In this document: piece by piece, positions 1 to 8,886 of the stretch
How the letters are laid out: the number at the start of each line of letters is the position of its first letter
Numbering within the stretch: the first letter of the stretch is position 1
Source of the DNA: Anaerolineales bacterium UBA5195
Lineage (GTDB): Bacteria > Chloroflexota > Anaerolineae > Anaerolineales > Villigracilaceae
Length of the DNA: 64,000 nt
Assembly: GCA_002412925.1 (NCBI GenBank)
Contig: DHVZ01000073.1
Location: 28,895-92,894, forward strand
Direction: 5' to 3'
Notes under the pieces: generated by a model
Databases searched by the model: none
Told to the model about the DNA's origin: nothing
The model's input: the letters and a program-made list of their open reading frames with translations, nothing else
Position numbers and translations under genes: made by a program

Positions 1-1
1 C

Positions 2-499
2 AAGAACTTCATTCCTGCGCACGGCGAACTGCGCCAGCTAAAACGCCATGCCTGGCTGGCAGAACAGGTGGGGATTCCCGCCGAAAACATCAACGTGATC
101 GAAAACGGTCAGATTGTGGAACTCGAAAACGGCAAAATCCGCCTCGGGGAACGCATTCCCGGCGGGTATGTCGTAGTGGAGGGCAGCAACATCGGCGATG
201 CTGATCCAGACGTACTGCGCGAGCGCGAGCAATTGGCCCGTTCAGGCATTCTCGTGATCAACTTGAGCATCGACAAGCGCTCCAACCGCCTGACCGAGGA
301 CCCTGAAATCATCACGCGCGGTTTTATCTCGGCAGATGATATTGAAACGCTCCTCCCGGCTATCCGCAAGCGGGTTAAAGATGTGATTCACAACGTCGGC
401 ATGCGCGTTGAAAAAGATATCCTGGATGTCGTCCGCACCTTTATCTTTGAAGAGACCAAACGCCGCCCAATGGTCTTTGTCACGATGACCAGGGTGTAG
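2..499 (+). CDS. rnj: Ribonuclease J, C-terminal part (5' end cut by window)
   Basis: The first 166 codons visible are the end of a metallo-beta-lactamase/beta-CASP ribonuclease J. The reading frame is open from base 2 and begins KNFIPAHGELRQLKRHAWLA, which matches the conserved stretch of the beta-CASP region in which the histidine of the PAHGE segment helps bind catalytic metal. The C-terminal domain follows, with the run VINLSIDKRS and the closing ISADDIETLLPAIRKRV typical of RNase J. RNase J degrades and matures RNA from the 5' end in the cytoplasm. The N-terminal nuclease core lies outside the window, so intactness cannot be judged. A strong terminator lies about 200 bases downstream. 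Confidence 0.9.
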   Translation, partial: KNFIPAHGELRQLKRHAWLAEQVGIPAENINVIENGQIVELENGKIRLGERIPGGYVVVEGSNIGDADPDVLREREQLARSGILVINLSIDKRSNRLTEDPEIITRGFISADDIETLLPAIRKRVKDVIHNVGMRVEKDILDVVRTFIFEETKRRPMVFVTMTRV

Positions 500-702
500 T
501 GAGCGCCTGGAGAAAAGTACAAATGCCTAGATTGACCGGTATTCTGTCTATTCTTTTCAAAGATAAAATGAAGTATATCTATAGTACTTCGCTGTCTTGA
601 TTTGTACTGCATAGGAACTCTGTACCGGGATTCACGCAAAAGGTGATGTAGGGGATTCCCATCATCGACAAAACTTGGCAGCGAAGTGTTTAGCCATTTA
701 GC

Positions 703-735
703 ATCCGACATTCCAGGGGGGATGTCGGATTTTTT
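703..735 (+). terminator. Rho-independent terminator after rnj
   Basis: Perfect 9-bp stem ATCCGACAT / ATGTCGGAT with a 10-nt loop, followed immediately by five T. The interval 500-702 before it holds no convincing gene; a 25-codon ATG frame at 523 was not accepted. Confidence 0.8.
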
Positions 736-897
736 GTCTAATTCCTGGCCCTCGAAACAAGCAGAACGGCACTTTGTCAATCCCCGTGGTAGGACTCTGC
801 ATTTTAGGGTGTGAGCGCGCGTACGCCCATCGGGGCAGGCAGAAAAATTCTAGAGACCCAACAGAAACCAAGCCCCAATATTGGTACAATACAACCC

Positions 898-1902
898 ATG
901 ATTTCCCTGCCGGCCCTGCTGGACTCGGCCCTCGCCGCGCGAGGGGGTTTTTTCGACGAAAGACACGAATCCGCCTTTCGTTTGTTTAACGGTTTCCTTG
1001 AGGGCTTCCCCGCCCTGAGCATCGACATCTATGCCCGCAGCGTTCTCCTGCACAACTACGCCGAGGCCCCGGCTGACGGCCAGGCCGCTGGCGCGCAGCG
1101 CTGGGTTCTCGAAAAACTTCCCTGGGTGCGCTGCATCCTGGTCAAAACCCGCAACGGACAATCTGACAGCGAAAAACGCGGCCAAATAACCTTCGGAACA
1201 ACTCCCGACCGCAAAGTGAAGGAACGTGGCGTCTGGTATGCCATCGACCTGACAATGAATCGGGACGCGAGTCTCTATTTGGATACGCGCAACTTGCGCG
1301 CCTGGGCGCTGGGTAACCTCGCTGGGAAAACCGTCCTGAACACGTTTGCGTATACGGGAAGCCTGGGCGTGGCGGCCAGGGCTGGCGGCGCGGCGCGCGT
1401 CGTCCAACTGGACCGCAACCGCGCATTTCTCAACGTGGCAAAAACTTCGTACACTCTGAATGGCTTCCCGCTCGACAAAAAAGATTTCATCGCTGAGGAT
1501 TTTTTCCCCGTCGTCAGCCAATTAAAACGCACCGGTCAGACCTTCGACTGCGCCTTTCTCGACCCGCCTTTTTTCGCGGCCACTTCCAAGGGAACGGTCG
1601 ATCTCGAAACTGGCAGCACCAAACTGATCAACAAAATTCGACCGCTGGTCAATAACGACGGCTGGCTGGCGGTCATCAACAACGCCCTGTTCGTCAGCGG
1701 CAGGGACTACCTGGCTTCGCTGGAAGCCCTCTGCGCCGATGGGTATCTCAGCCTCGAAGAATTAATTCCTGTTCCCGAGGATAGTACTGGTTTCCCGCAG
1801 ACCCGCGTTGGCAGTCTGCCGGTCGACCCAGCTCCTTTCAACCATTCTACGAAAATCGCCCTCCTGCGCGTAAGACGCAAACCTAAAGTACATCCGCGCT
1901 AA
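898..1902 (+). CDS. Class I SAM-dependent methyltransferase, RlmI/RlmK-like
   Basis: Predicted rRNA (cytosine-C5) methyltransferase of the RlmI type, about 334 residues. The SAM-binding motif I is seen as NTFAYTGSLGVAAR and motif IV as DPPFF. The N-terminal part (LFNGFLEGFPALSIDIYA) resembles the PUA-like front of RlmI proteins. The frame stays open upstream to a GTG at 811, but ATG 898 is preferred because the protein starts naturally there and a TACAAT -10-like box lies at 884-889, only 8 nt before the ATG, as in leaderless promoters. No Shine-Dalgarno sequence is visible. Family assignment is confident; the exact base modified is inferred. Confidence 0.8.
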   Translation: MISLPALLDSALAARGGFFDERHESAFRLFNGFLEGFPALSIDIYARSVLLHNYAEAPADGQAAGAQRWVLEKLPWVRCILVKTRNGQSDSEKRGQITFGTTPDRKVKERGVWYAIDLTMNRDASLYLDTRNLRAWALGNLAGKTVLNTFAYTGSLGVAARAGGAARVVQLDRNRAFLNVAKTSYTLNGFPLDKKDFIAEDFFPVVSQLKRTGQTFDCAFLDPPFFAATSKGTVDLETGSTKLINKIRPLVNNDGWLAVINNALFVSGRDYLASLEALCADGYLSLEELIPVPEDSTGFPQTRVGSLPVDPAPFNHSTKIALLRVRRKPKVHPR

Positions 1903-2194
1903 GAAAACTGGCTCTTGGGGAATCTTCGTGGGCAGATCCCGCGCGGAAAACCCTGGAGACTTAGAAACTATAGGATGTACTTAGCCCAATTAGTCGTATA
2001 ATATCTTCATAAAATAGGGGCCTTGAGTATCGTCTCCCCCCGGCCAAACGCTGCATTTCAGCGAAAATTCTGGAGGCCTTGCAACAGACTGCCATTTCCA
2101 AATCCGCCAGCCCTTTCATCGTCACAATTTGCGTTTTGTTTTCCAGGACAGCAGCGCGCAATTGATGACTCGGGGCATTCTAAAGGAGCCTTTC

Positions 2195-2599
2195 ATGGAA
2201 CCTGGTCTGGTCATCACGGGCGTTACATTTGCCATCATCTGTCTTTCGCTGGTCTGCACACTGACCATTACGGCAGCCGCCATTGCTATTCCAATCTTCA
2301 TCCTCCGCAAAATGAGTGCAAATAATCGCCAACGTGCCGAAGAACTGGCCGCGGTGGGGGTTAAGGGCGAAGCGACCATTCTTGCTATCCAGGACACCGG
2401 TATGCGCATCAACGACAATCCGCGCGTTGCCATGGTATTGGAGGTCCACCTACCCAACATGCCAGCTTATCAAGTCCAGAAGACCATCACGATTTCGATT
2501 GTCCAACTGGCTCAAGTGCAGGTTGGAGCCATAGTCGGCGTCCTGGTTGACCCGTCTGCGCCGAATAACCCTGATAAAGTCGGGATCTTGCTCAGATAA
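2195..2599 (+). CDS. Single-span membrane protein with small beta-rich domain
   Basis: A 134-residue protein with a long hydrophobic helix near the N-terminus (about residues 5-35, ending RKM) and a soluble remainder. The soluble part has the pattern GVKGEATILAIQDTGMRIND, then a valine-rich strand region ending in VDPSAPNNPDKV. This resembles short-chain DUF3592/SHOCT-associated proteins in which a GxA..DTG..I(N) segment precedes a DP(S/N) turn. Start ATG 2195 is chosen for the AAAGGAG ribosome site at 2182-2188; the frame continues upstream to a TTG at 2129 without one. Function unknown; likely cell-envelope. Confidence 0.7.
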   Translation: MEPGLVITGVTFAIICLSLVCTLTITAAAIAIPIFILRKMSANNRQRAEELAAVGVKGEATILAIQDTGMRINDNPRVAMVLEVHLPNMPAYQVQKTITISIVQLAQVQVGAIVGVLVDPSAPNNPDKVGILLR

Positions 2600-2733
2600 A
2601 ATCAATCTCGCCTCGTCACCTTACAAACCTCGCGGGGCTTCTCCCCGGGATTTGTATTTCACGCGAAACGCCAACCATCAACTATAATATTTACATGATC
2701 AACATTCTTTGGCATTCGCCAGAAAGCTGAAAA

Positions 2734-3546
2734 ATGGGCGTTCCTATTGAAATCCCCGCCGAAATACTGGAAGCTGCCGGCTTGACCCCTGAAGAAGTCA
2801 AGGTTGAACTGGCAATGCAGTTGTACAAACAAGGCCGCCTCAACCAGGAGCAGGCAAGAACCCTGGCGGGAGAAGCGCCCAGGCTTGAAAACCTGTTTCT
2901 GGTCAAGGAGCAAGCCGGGCATATCGACCTGGATGAATTCATCTCCTGGGCGGCTCATGATTTCAAATCACCCCTCAACGCCATTATCGGCTTTACAAAA
3001 GTGGTCCTGAAAGGAATCGACGGCCCGGTTACCGAGCTTCAGGTAACAGATCTGACTTCTGCACACGTGAATGGACAACGCATGCTAGCGCTGACCAACA
3101 ACCTGATCGACATGGCACGCCTGAACAACGGCGATCTCAAAATCGAAATAAATGACTATAGCCTGATCCAGGTCATCTCTGAGGCAACCAATCGCTGGAA
3201 AACGCAAAATCCAGCCAAGGAACTCACCACACAGATCGATCTCCAGGAAACAGAAACCCGGCTGGATAGTGCGCGCATCCGGCAAGTCGTCAGCGGTTTG
3301 CTGACCTATGCCGGGAATCACGTCGCCGAGAATGGCACAATCTCCCTGCATGCGCACGAGGACAAGGCAAAATTCATTATCCAAATCGAAAGCACCGGTG
3401 AAAAAGCCAGGGATAAACTTGAGCTGGATCTGGCCATGCTTGGTTTCATTTGCCGCGGTTTGATCAACCTGCATGGCGGAAACCTGGAACTCGGAGAAGA
3501 TACCGGCTCAGGCTTCAAATTAAGCTTTACCTTGCCAAAAACCTGA
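2734..3546 (+). CDS. Histidine-kinase-like protein: UPF0175-like head, HisKA, degenerate ATPase
   Basis: A 270-residue cytoplasmic protein. Residues about 5-50 (ILEAAGLTPEEV, LAMQLYKQGRLNQEQARTLAG) look like the UPF0175 small-protein fold. Residues 66-130 form a HisKA dimerisation domain with the H-box AAHDFKSPLNAIIGF, phospho-acceptor His75 present. The rest aligns in outline with HATPase_c (ends GSGFKLSFTLPKT), but the N-box asparagines are absent (RQVVSGLLTYAGNHV) and the G1 box DxGxG is replaced by ESTGEK. It is therefore likely a pseudokinase or phosphotransfer partner rather than an active kinase. No transmembrane segment and no adjacent response regulator. A TATAAT lies at 2683-2688. 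Confidence 0.75.
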   Translation: MGVPIEIPAEILEAAGLTPEEVKVELAMQLYKQGRLNQEQARTLAGEAPRLENLFLVKEQAGHIDLDEFISWAAHDFKSPLNAIIGFTKVVLKGIDGPVTELQVTDLTSAHVNGQRMLALTNNLIDMARLNNGDLKIEINDYSLIQVISEATNRWKTQNPAKELTTQIDLQETETRLDSARIRQVVSGLLTYAGNHVAENGTISLHAHEDKAKFIIQIESTGEKARDKLELDLAMLGFICRGLINLHGGNLELGEDTGSGFKLSFTLPKT

Positions 3547-3825
3547 TTTTCCAATTCTGGCTCTCTGGAATTTCTTTGGCAAGAATCCAAAATGCGGCAA
3601 CTCTTCATCCCGTATGCCCATTAGGGCAGGCGGGAAAATCCGGGAGATCCAAAACTTGGTTCCAATTGAATTTGGTAATACAATGGTAGCCGTAAACTTG
3701 GGCGCGGAAAAGTTCCTTGAAAGGAGGCTTGGATCACAAAGCAGTGCATTACACTCTGATCAACCTCACATTCAACCGTTCTCTTTCACTTCCCTAATTC
3801 TAAAACATAACTCTGGAGGTTTGTT
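3547..3825. other. Intergenic region with a short dispersed repeat copy
   Basis: No gene seen. Bases 3611-3650 match 828-867 upstream of the RlmI-like gene at about 31 of 40 positions; both contain a GCCCAT..GGGC inverted repeat. Confidence 0.4.
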
Positions 3826-4467
3826 ATGAACGTAGGTCGACGCATGTCACGCCAGGTGATTACCGTTCTACCCGAGGAGCAGATCACCAATGCGCACAAG
3901 TTAATGGCGCAGGAAAAAATCCAACAACTGCCCGTCGTCAAAAATGGCAAGCTGGTTGGCCTGATTTCAGAAAGGGATATTATCAAGTCCTATCCGTCTT
4001 CGGCAACCACCCTGAGCGTCTGGGAAATCACTGCCCTGATTGAAAAGATCAAGGTCAAAGACATCATGATTAAAGAAGTCGTGACCGTCCATGAACAGGA
4101 CTCGATTGAAAAAGCCGCCCGGCTGATGTACGATCACAAAATCGGCTCTTTGCCGGTTTTGAAGGGCGAAGACCTGGTCGGGATCATCACAGAAACGGAT
4201 CTGTTCAACCTGATGTTGGAAATGCTGGGCGGCCGCCGGCCCGGAGTCCACTTCAGCGTTACGATGCCGTACCAACCCGGGCAGATTGCCAAATTGACCC
4301 AGGCCATCTACGAGAAAGGCGGCGACATCGCCGCGCTGAGCACCTTCGAGGGCGATACCGCCTCAACCTTCATCATCAGCGCCAAAATCGCTGGGATTGA
4401 ACAGGCAGACCTCGAGAAGTTGATTAAACCGCTGGTGATTGACCTGCTGGAAATCGGCACAGATTAG
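3826..4467 (+). CDS. CBS-CBS-ACT domain protein (AcuB-like)
   Basis: A 213-residue cytoplasmic protein. The first CBS domain spans about residues 5-55 (VITVLPEEQITNAHKLMAQ, GLISERDIIKSY) and the second about 75-135 (VVTVHEQDSIEKAARLMY, GIITETDLFNLML). A C-terminal ACT-like domain covers about 140-210 (SVTMPYQPGQIAKLTQAIYE). CBS pairs bind adenosine nucleotides and ACT domains bind small ligands such as amino acids, so this is a likely metabolic sensor of the AcuB type. An AGGAGG-like ribosome site (TGGAGG) lies just before the ATG. A strong terminator follows, so it appears monocistronic. The regulated partner is not evident from the neighbours. Confidence 0.85.
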   Translation: MNVGRRMSRQVITVLPEEQITNAHKLMAQEKIQQLPVVKNGKLVGLISERDIIKSYPSSATTLSVWEITALIEKIKVKDIMIKEVVTVHEQDSIEKAARLMYDHKIGSLPVLKGEDLVGIITETDLFNLMLEMLGGRRPGVHFSVTMPYQPGQIAKLTQAIYEKGGDIAALSTFEGDTASTFIISAKIAGIEQADLEKLIKPLVIDLLEIGTD

Positions 4468-4491
4468 AAAAAGCTCCAAGCTTGATCGACC

Positions 4492-4528
4492 TGCGGGCGG
4501 TCAGTGAGATCTGACTGCCCGCATTTTT
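4492..4528 (+). terminator. Rho-independent terminator after the CBS-ACT gene
   Basis: Stem TGCGGGCgGTCAG / CTGACtGCCCGCA with loop TGAGAT and a TTTTT tail; one internal mismatch. Confidence 0.85.
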
Positions 4529-4587
4529 GGAGTCTTGCTACGGTAATTCCCGAGAAATCAATAACTTACACTCAACGAAGGTATCCC

Positions 4588-5466
4588 ATGCTAAAAAGCG
4601 AATTCAACGGCTGGCCTACAACTATTTTGGAAAATAAATTCGTTCGACTCGAATTTATGGCCACCTCTCCACGTATTGTGCGCTTCAATCCCGTCGGCAA
4701 ACCCAATATGTTCGCTGACCTGGGAAACGAATCCCTGGATACTCCTTTCGGCGATTTCTACTTCCGCGGCGGGCACCGGCTCTGGCACTCGCCCGAAGCC
4801 ATGCCGCGCACCTACATCCCGGATAACGAAGGCGCAACTGTCAGCCAAATCCCGGGTGGGGTGCGCCTCGATCAGCCAACCGAAGCCTGGACCCACATCG
4901 CCAAAAGTCTCGAAATCCGCCTGAACCCCGACCAGCCACAGGTCATCTTGCGGCACGAACTGCGCAACGACGGCCCCTGGGAGGTGGAACTGGCCCCCTG
5001 GGCGTTAAGTATGTTTCGACTGGGCGGCGTGGGGATTTTCCCGCAGCCGGTCGGCAATACCGACCCCGCCGGATTATTGGCCAATCGTCAGATTTCCATC
5101 TGGCCTTATACCAAAGTGGACGACCCCAGGTTGGTCTGGCGCGACGACTGCCTCCTGATCCGCGCCACCCCAAGCCTGCCGCCCATTAAAATCGGATATT
5201 TCAACCCACATGGCTGGCAGGCCTACTGGCTGGAAGGCGTTCTCTTTGTCAAACGCTTTGACTCGCTACCTGGTGCCACCTTCCCGGATGGCGGATGCAA
5301 TACCGAGACCTATTGCAATCATAGATTCATCGAACTGGAGACCCTCGGCGCACTGGGCAAATTGCCCCCCGGAGAGACCGTCATCCATAACGAGACCTGG
5401 GAAGTCTATGACCGGCTGGACCAGCCCTTTATCCCGGCGGAAGTCGTCGAATTCCTGAACAAATGA
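4588..5466 (+). CDS. DUF4380-like carbohydrate-associated protein
   Basis: A 292-residue soluble protein without signal peptide. Features such as FGDFYFRGGHRLWHSPEAMPRTY, a beta-rich body with RHELRNDGPWEVELAPWALS, and a late THNETWEVYD-type strand (here IHNETWEVYD) fit the DUF4380/galactose-mutarotase-like superfamily. These are thought to bind or isomerise sugars, but the activity of this subgroup is not established. ATG 4588 is chosen because upstream sequence lies in the previous terminator. Its stop overlaps the next ATG (ATGA at 5463-5466), coupling it to the MFS transporter and suggesting a substrate-uptake operon. Confidence 0.65.
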   Translation: MLKSEFNGWPTTILENKFVRLEFMATSPRIVRFNPVGKPNMFADLGNESLDTPFGDFYFRGGHRLWHSPEAMPRTYIPDNEGATVSQIPGGVRLDQPTEAWTHIAKSLEIRLNPDQPQVILRHELRNDGPWEVELAPWALSMFRLGGVGIFPQPVGNTDPAGLLANRQISIWPYTKVDDPRLVWRDDCLLIRATPSLPPIKIGYFNPHGWQAYWLEGVLFVKRFDSLPGATFPDGGCNTETYCNHRFIELETLGALGKLPPGETVIHNETWEVYDRLDQPFIPAEVVEFLNK

Positions 5467-6635
5467 AACCAGCTTTTCATAGGGATCGTTTTACCTGGCT
5501 GGCCTACCTGCTTTTGGCCTTCTATGGTTATTTTCTCAACATCCTTGGCCCGATCACGCCTTTTCTCAAGGACGAGCTTCAGCTATCCTATACGGTCAGC
5601 AGTCTGCATTTCACGGCTTTCGCCGTCGGCATCCTGCTCATTGGTGTGGGCGGTCACACAATCATTCAACAGCTTGGGCGCGGACGTTCGCTCTGGGTTG
5701 GAGCCATTGGCCTGAGCCTTGGCGCTCTGGTTTTGGTCGGTGGTCAAAGCCCGGTAGTCACCATTGGCGCATCCTTCTTGATGGGCCTGATCGGTTCCCT
5801 AATTCTGGTGATCATTCCCTCAACCCTTTCAGACTTGCATGGGAAACAACGCGCCATTGCTTTCTCGGAAGCCAATGTGATCGCATCGCTGGTTGCCACC
5901 GCCGCCCCATTGTTGGTCGGCTGGTTTGCACATATGGCTGGGGGCTGGAGATTAGCCTTGGGGATTGCGGCCGTCGTTCCGGTTTTGATGCGCGTCGGGT
6001 TTGGCAAGGTCACACCGCCCCAGGCGACCGCCTCGCCAGTGAATTCGACCCAAGAAAAAGAGACTCTCCCTGCCCAGTTCTGGATTTACTGGGTGGCGAT
6101 TGTTCTGGCTGTCTCAACGGAATTCTGCATGATTTCCTGGAGCGCCGATTACCTGGAAAACAGCCTTGGAATGGTCAAGGCCAATGCGGCTCAAGCCGTC
6201 AGTCTGTTCCTGGTCGCCATGATTCTTGGCCGCCTGGCCGGGAGCCGCCTGGTGCTGACATTCTCTCCTCATCAGCTGGTGACCCTGTCCATCCTGGTGG
6301 CAGGCATAGGTTTTCTGATCTTCTGGCTGGGCGGGACCGCCCTGCTGGGTATGAGCGGACTTTTTATCACCGGCCTGGGAATTGCCAATTTCTACCCGCT
6401 GACTCTTTCGATGGCCATGGCCGCCGCCGGAGCCAAGACCGTCAAAGCCAGCGCCCGCGCCACTCTCGCTTCCGGCACGGCCATCCTGGCACTGCCGCTA
6501 ATCCTTGGGCGGTTGGCAGATTTTGTCGGCATCTGGCAGGCTTATAGTGTGATGATTTTTCTCCTGGTTGGCATTCTCCTGATCACCCAATTGGCCGAAA
6601 ACAAAACGCGAGTACGCATCTCCGCAACGGAGTAA
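5463..6635 (+). CDS. MFS transporter
   Basis: A 390-residue integral membrane protein with about 12 hydrophobic helices split by a central hydrophilic loop (residues about 180-200, VTPPQATASPVNSTQEKE). The arrangement and length are those of the major facilitator superfamily, here with the short loops of sugar or organic-anion carriers. It overlaps the preceding DUF4380 gene by 4 bases, so the two are probably co-translated. A ROK kinase gene follows after 131 bases. Substrate cannot be read from the sequence; a sugar or sugar derivative is inferred from the neighbours. Confidence 0.8.
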   Translation: MKPAFHRDRFTWLAYLLLAFYGYFLNILGPITPFLKDELQLSYTVSSLHFTAFAVGILLIGVGGHTIIQQLGRGRSLWVGAIGLSLGALVLVGGQSPVVTIGASFLMGLIGSLILVIIPSTLSDLHGKQRAIAFSEANVIASLVATAAPLLVGWFAHMAGGWRLALGIAAVVPVLMRVGFGKVTPPQATASPVNSTQEKETLPAQFWIYWVAIVLAVSTEFCMISWSADYLENSLGMVKANAAQAVSLFLVAMILGRLAGSRLVLTFSPHQLVTLSILVAGIGFLIFWLGGTALLGMSGLFITGLGIANFYPLTLSMAMAAAGAKTVKASARATLASGTAILALPLILGRLADFVGIWQAYSVMIFLLVGILLITQLAENKTRVRISATE

Positions 6636-6683
6636 CCCATCGCGAGAACATTCGCAGATAAATTAAGCTTTGGCGCAATCGCA

Positions 6684-6716
6684 ATATCGCCCAATGGATT
6701 CCCCATTGGGCGATAT
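6684..6716. repeat. Perfect 14-bp inverted repeat before the ROK gene
   Basis: Arms ATATCGCCCAATGG and CCATTGGGCGATAT with loop ATTCC. The right arm runs into TATAAT (6714-6719) and TTGACA (6719-6724). It may be an operator for local sugar genes or the terminator of the MFS gene; there is no clear T tract. Confidence 0.6.
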
Positions 6717-6766
6717 AATTGACAAACTGTCATCATACAGAAAACCTTTTATACGAGGCTGGTATC

Positions 6767-7804
6767 ATGAATTCAAAGCAAGTTTACATTGGCACAGATA
6801 GCGGCGCGACTACCTCCAAAATCGGAGCGGTCTGGACCGACGGCACCGCTGTTTCGACAAAACTGCTCCAACGCCGGACAAATACCCAGTTGGGAACCGA
6901 GGCAGTCGTCCAAAGCTGGGTGGAAGCAGTCAGCGAGTACCTGGCCCAAAACGAACTAACTTGGGATCAGGTCCAGGGCGTCGGCCTGGCCATCCCAGGC
7001 CCATTCCAACGCTACGGCATCCTCGACCATTCTGCCAACCTGCCGCTCTCATTTACTGGCTGGGAAGTCCACCGGGATTACAGCAGCGCGCTCTCCGAAC
7101 GCGCCGGGCGGGCCATCCCGGTCGTGGTTGGGAACGATGGCAACCTGGGTGGCGTGGCCGAAGCCCAACACGTGCGCGGCAAGAGCAACAGCTCGGTGCT
7201 GATGCTGGCTCCAGGCTCCGGGCTGGGCGCAGCCTTCATCGACAACCAGGGTCTGCCGCTGGATGGCGATACCCTGGCCGGTGTGGAGGGCGGACACATG
7301 CCCGCGCCACTCCACCTACTGGGCGGGATCAAACCCTACCCCTGCGGCTGTGGCCGAGACTGGGGCTGTGTCGAAGTTTATACAACCATCTCCGGGCTAC
7401 CTTATCTACTGGCCGAAAAATTGGGAAAATTCCCTGAGCATGAACTGGCTCGCTCCACTGCGCCGATCAAGGAAAGAGTCCTGGCCTTACGCGGCTTGGC
7501 CCAAAAAGGTGACCCGCTGGCAACCGAGATTTTTGATTTTCAGGCCAGGGCCCTCGGGCTGCACGTCGCCAACCTGGTGATCGCCTTCGACCCGACCTTC
7601 GTGGTCATTGGCGGCGGCCTGATGGATCCGGAAAGCACGACTGAAGCTTTCCGCAAACGCTACCTGGAGATCGTCGACGCTTCCGGGCGGCCCTACATGT
7701 GGCCTTACCAGCGCACAAACGTCACCATCGTTCCCGCCGCCTTGGGCGACCTTTCCCAGGCCATCGGCGCGGCGCTGGTGGCATTGTACAAAGCCCGCTC
7801 ATAA
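6767..7804 (+). CDS. ROK-family sugar kinase or regulator-type kinase
   Basis: A 345-residue protein with the ROK layout. The N-terminal phosphate loop is YIGTDSGATTSKIGAVW, the catalytic aspartate region is VVVGNDGNLGGVAEA, and the zinc-binding motif is CGCGRDWGCVE. The late nucleotide-binding segment is FVVIGGGLMDPE. No N-terminal helix-turn-helix is present, so this is a kinase rather than a NagC-type repressor; the sugar (glucose, N-acetylhexosamine or related) cannot be fixed. ATG 6767 has an ACGAGG-like ribosome site 8 nt upstream. It sits behind the DUF4380-MFS pair and ends at a strong bidirectional terminator. Confidence 0.85.
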   Translation: MNSKQVYIGTDSGATTSKIGAVWTDGTAVSTKLLQRRTNTQLGTEAVVQSWVEAVSEYLAQNELTWDQVQGVGLAIPGPFQRYGILDHSANLPLSFTGWEVHRDYSSALSERAGRAIPVVVGNDGNLGGVAEAQHVRGKSNSSVLMLAPGSGLGAAFIDNQGLPLDGDTLAGVEGGHMPAPLHLLGGIKPYPCGCGRDWGCVEVYTTISGLPYLLAEKLGKFPEHELARSTAPIKERVLALRGLAQKGDPLATEIFDFQARALGLHVANLVIAFDPTFVVIGGGLMDPESTTEAFRKRYLEIVDASGRPYMWPYQRTNVTIVPAALGDLSQAIGAALVALYKARS

Positions 7805-7818
7805 CTACTGCACAATGC

Positions 7819-7850
7819 AAAAAGCCCGGCCAAATCGCGCCGGGCTTTTT
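7819..7850. terminator. Bidirectional terminator between convergent genes
   Basis: Perfect 12-bp stem AAAAAGCCCGGC / GCCGGGCTTTTT with an 8-nt loop; T tracts on both strands serve the ROK gene (+) and the PIG-L gene (-). Confidence 0.9.
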
Positions 7851-7908
7851 GATTCAATTTTCTCGCTGGGCGAAAGCCATTGTAAAAATGCAATGGACTG
7901 CAAAAATA

Positions 7909-7942
7909 CCCTTCGACTACGCTACCGCTCCGCTCAGGGCGA
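7909..7942. repeat. CCCTTCGAC...GCTCAGGG dispersed repeat
   Basis: CCCTTCGACTACG followed by CCGCTCAGGGCG. A related CCTTCGACAAGCTCAGG copy is at 44036. This is a widespread intergenic repeat type in environmental genomes; it lies directly downstream of the PIG-L stop. Confidence 0.4.
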
Positions 7943-7946
7943 TATG

Positions 7947-8795
7947 TTAGCTCAATTTGTTGACTCGCGCGGCCACATCCTCGGCGAATTTCTGGATCTG
8001 GGCCAGGATAAAGGCTTTCGGGTCGAGGCTGTCATCCGTAATCAGCAGAGACAAATCCATGCCGTAGGAAAGACCGAGAGTTTCATCCACGCCATGCGAC
8101 TCGGCATAGGTCGCATTGGCTTTGCGGCGACCCATCGAAGCCAGGTCATAGCGCTTGCCGCCACAGATTTGCGAATCAAAGACACCTAGCAGTGCGGCTT
8201 GCAGGTTTTCGTGTTTGGTAACATCGAAATTGACTTTCTCGCTGTCCACCATCCAATCCAGGTTGCGCCAGACCTCGCAGCCGTAAAGTTTCTCGGGGCG
8301 TTCGGCCTTGGGCAGGCGGCGGATGGCGGCGATCACCTTGAGCGCTACGCCAACGTGGGTATCGTGCTTGTCGGCCAGGTTGTGGGTATAAACGAACTGC
8401 GGTTTGGTCGCTTTCAACAGGGCGAGAATATCTTCCACACTGCGTTGATCCTGGCCATCCTTGATGAACTTGCTGGGATAATCGAACATGACCTGGGCCG
8501 CATATTCACCAACAAAAGCCGCCTTGAACTGTTCCTTGAAGCGCACGCGGCGCATGGCTTCATCAGTGTAATCCTTGTAAAGGTCATCGCGCGGCGAACC
8601 GCGTCCATCGGTGACGACCACGCCGGTAAACCAGAACTGCTCCTGCTGGAAACAGCTCAGGATGGGTTCGGCGGCCATGATTTCGATGTCATCCTGGTGG
8701 GCAGCCAGGCACAGGTGGGTCGTGCGGGCCAGGGCTGCCTGCACAGGCAAACCATCGGGGATATAAATTTCTGCGGTCTCGAGATTGAATTTCAT
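7947..8795 (-). CDS. PIG-L/LmbE-family deacetylase
   Basis: A 282-residue soluble protein. The zinc motif of PIG-L N-acetylglucosaminyl deacetylases appears as AAHQDDIEI (family consensus AHPDDxE, here Q for P). The second metal-binding site is HDTHVGVA (H(x)DTHxG). Such enzymes remove acetyl groups from GlcNAc-containing or related small molecules. The ribosome site AGGAG precedes ATG 8795. The ROK-like gene upstream on the same strand ends or begins near here, and the two together with the + strand sugar genes form a carbohydrate block. The specific substrate is unknown. Confidence 0.85.
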   Translation of the reverse strand: MKFNLETAEIYIPDGLPVQAALARTTHLCLAAHQDDIEIMAAEPILSCFQQEQFWFTGVVVTDGRGSPRDDLYKDYTDEAMRRVRFKEQFKAAFVGEYAAQVMFDYPSKFIKDGQDQRSVEDILALLKATKPQFVYTHNLADKHDTHVGVALKVIAAIRRLPKAERPEKLYGCEVWRNLDWMVDSEKVNFDVTKHENLQAALLGVFDSQICGGKRYDLASMGRRKANATYAESHGVDETLGLSYGMDLSLLITDDSLDPKAFILAQIQKFAEDVAARVNKLS

Positions 8796-8886
8796 CTTTA
8801 CTCCTGTAAAAAAACCTATCGCAAAGTCGCAGAGACGCGAAGGAAATTATAAAACCTGGCGAACTTGGCGTCTTGGCGGTAAAGCC

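Noticed and set aside
523..600. 25-codon ATG frame after rnj
   Set aside because: Weak ribosome site at long spacing and no recognisable product.
811..897. GTG 811 as start of the methyltransferase gene
   Set aside because: The region contains a dispersed repeat and a promoter-like box close to ATG 898, where family similarity begins.
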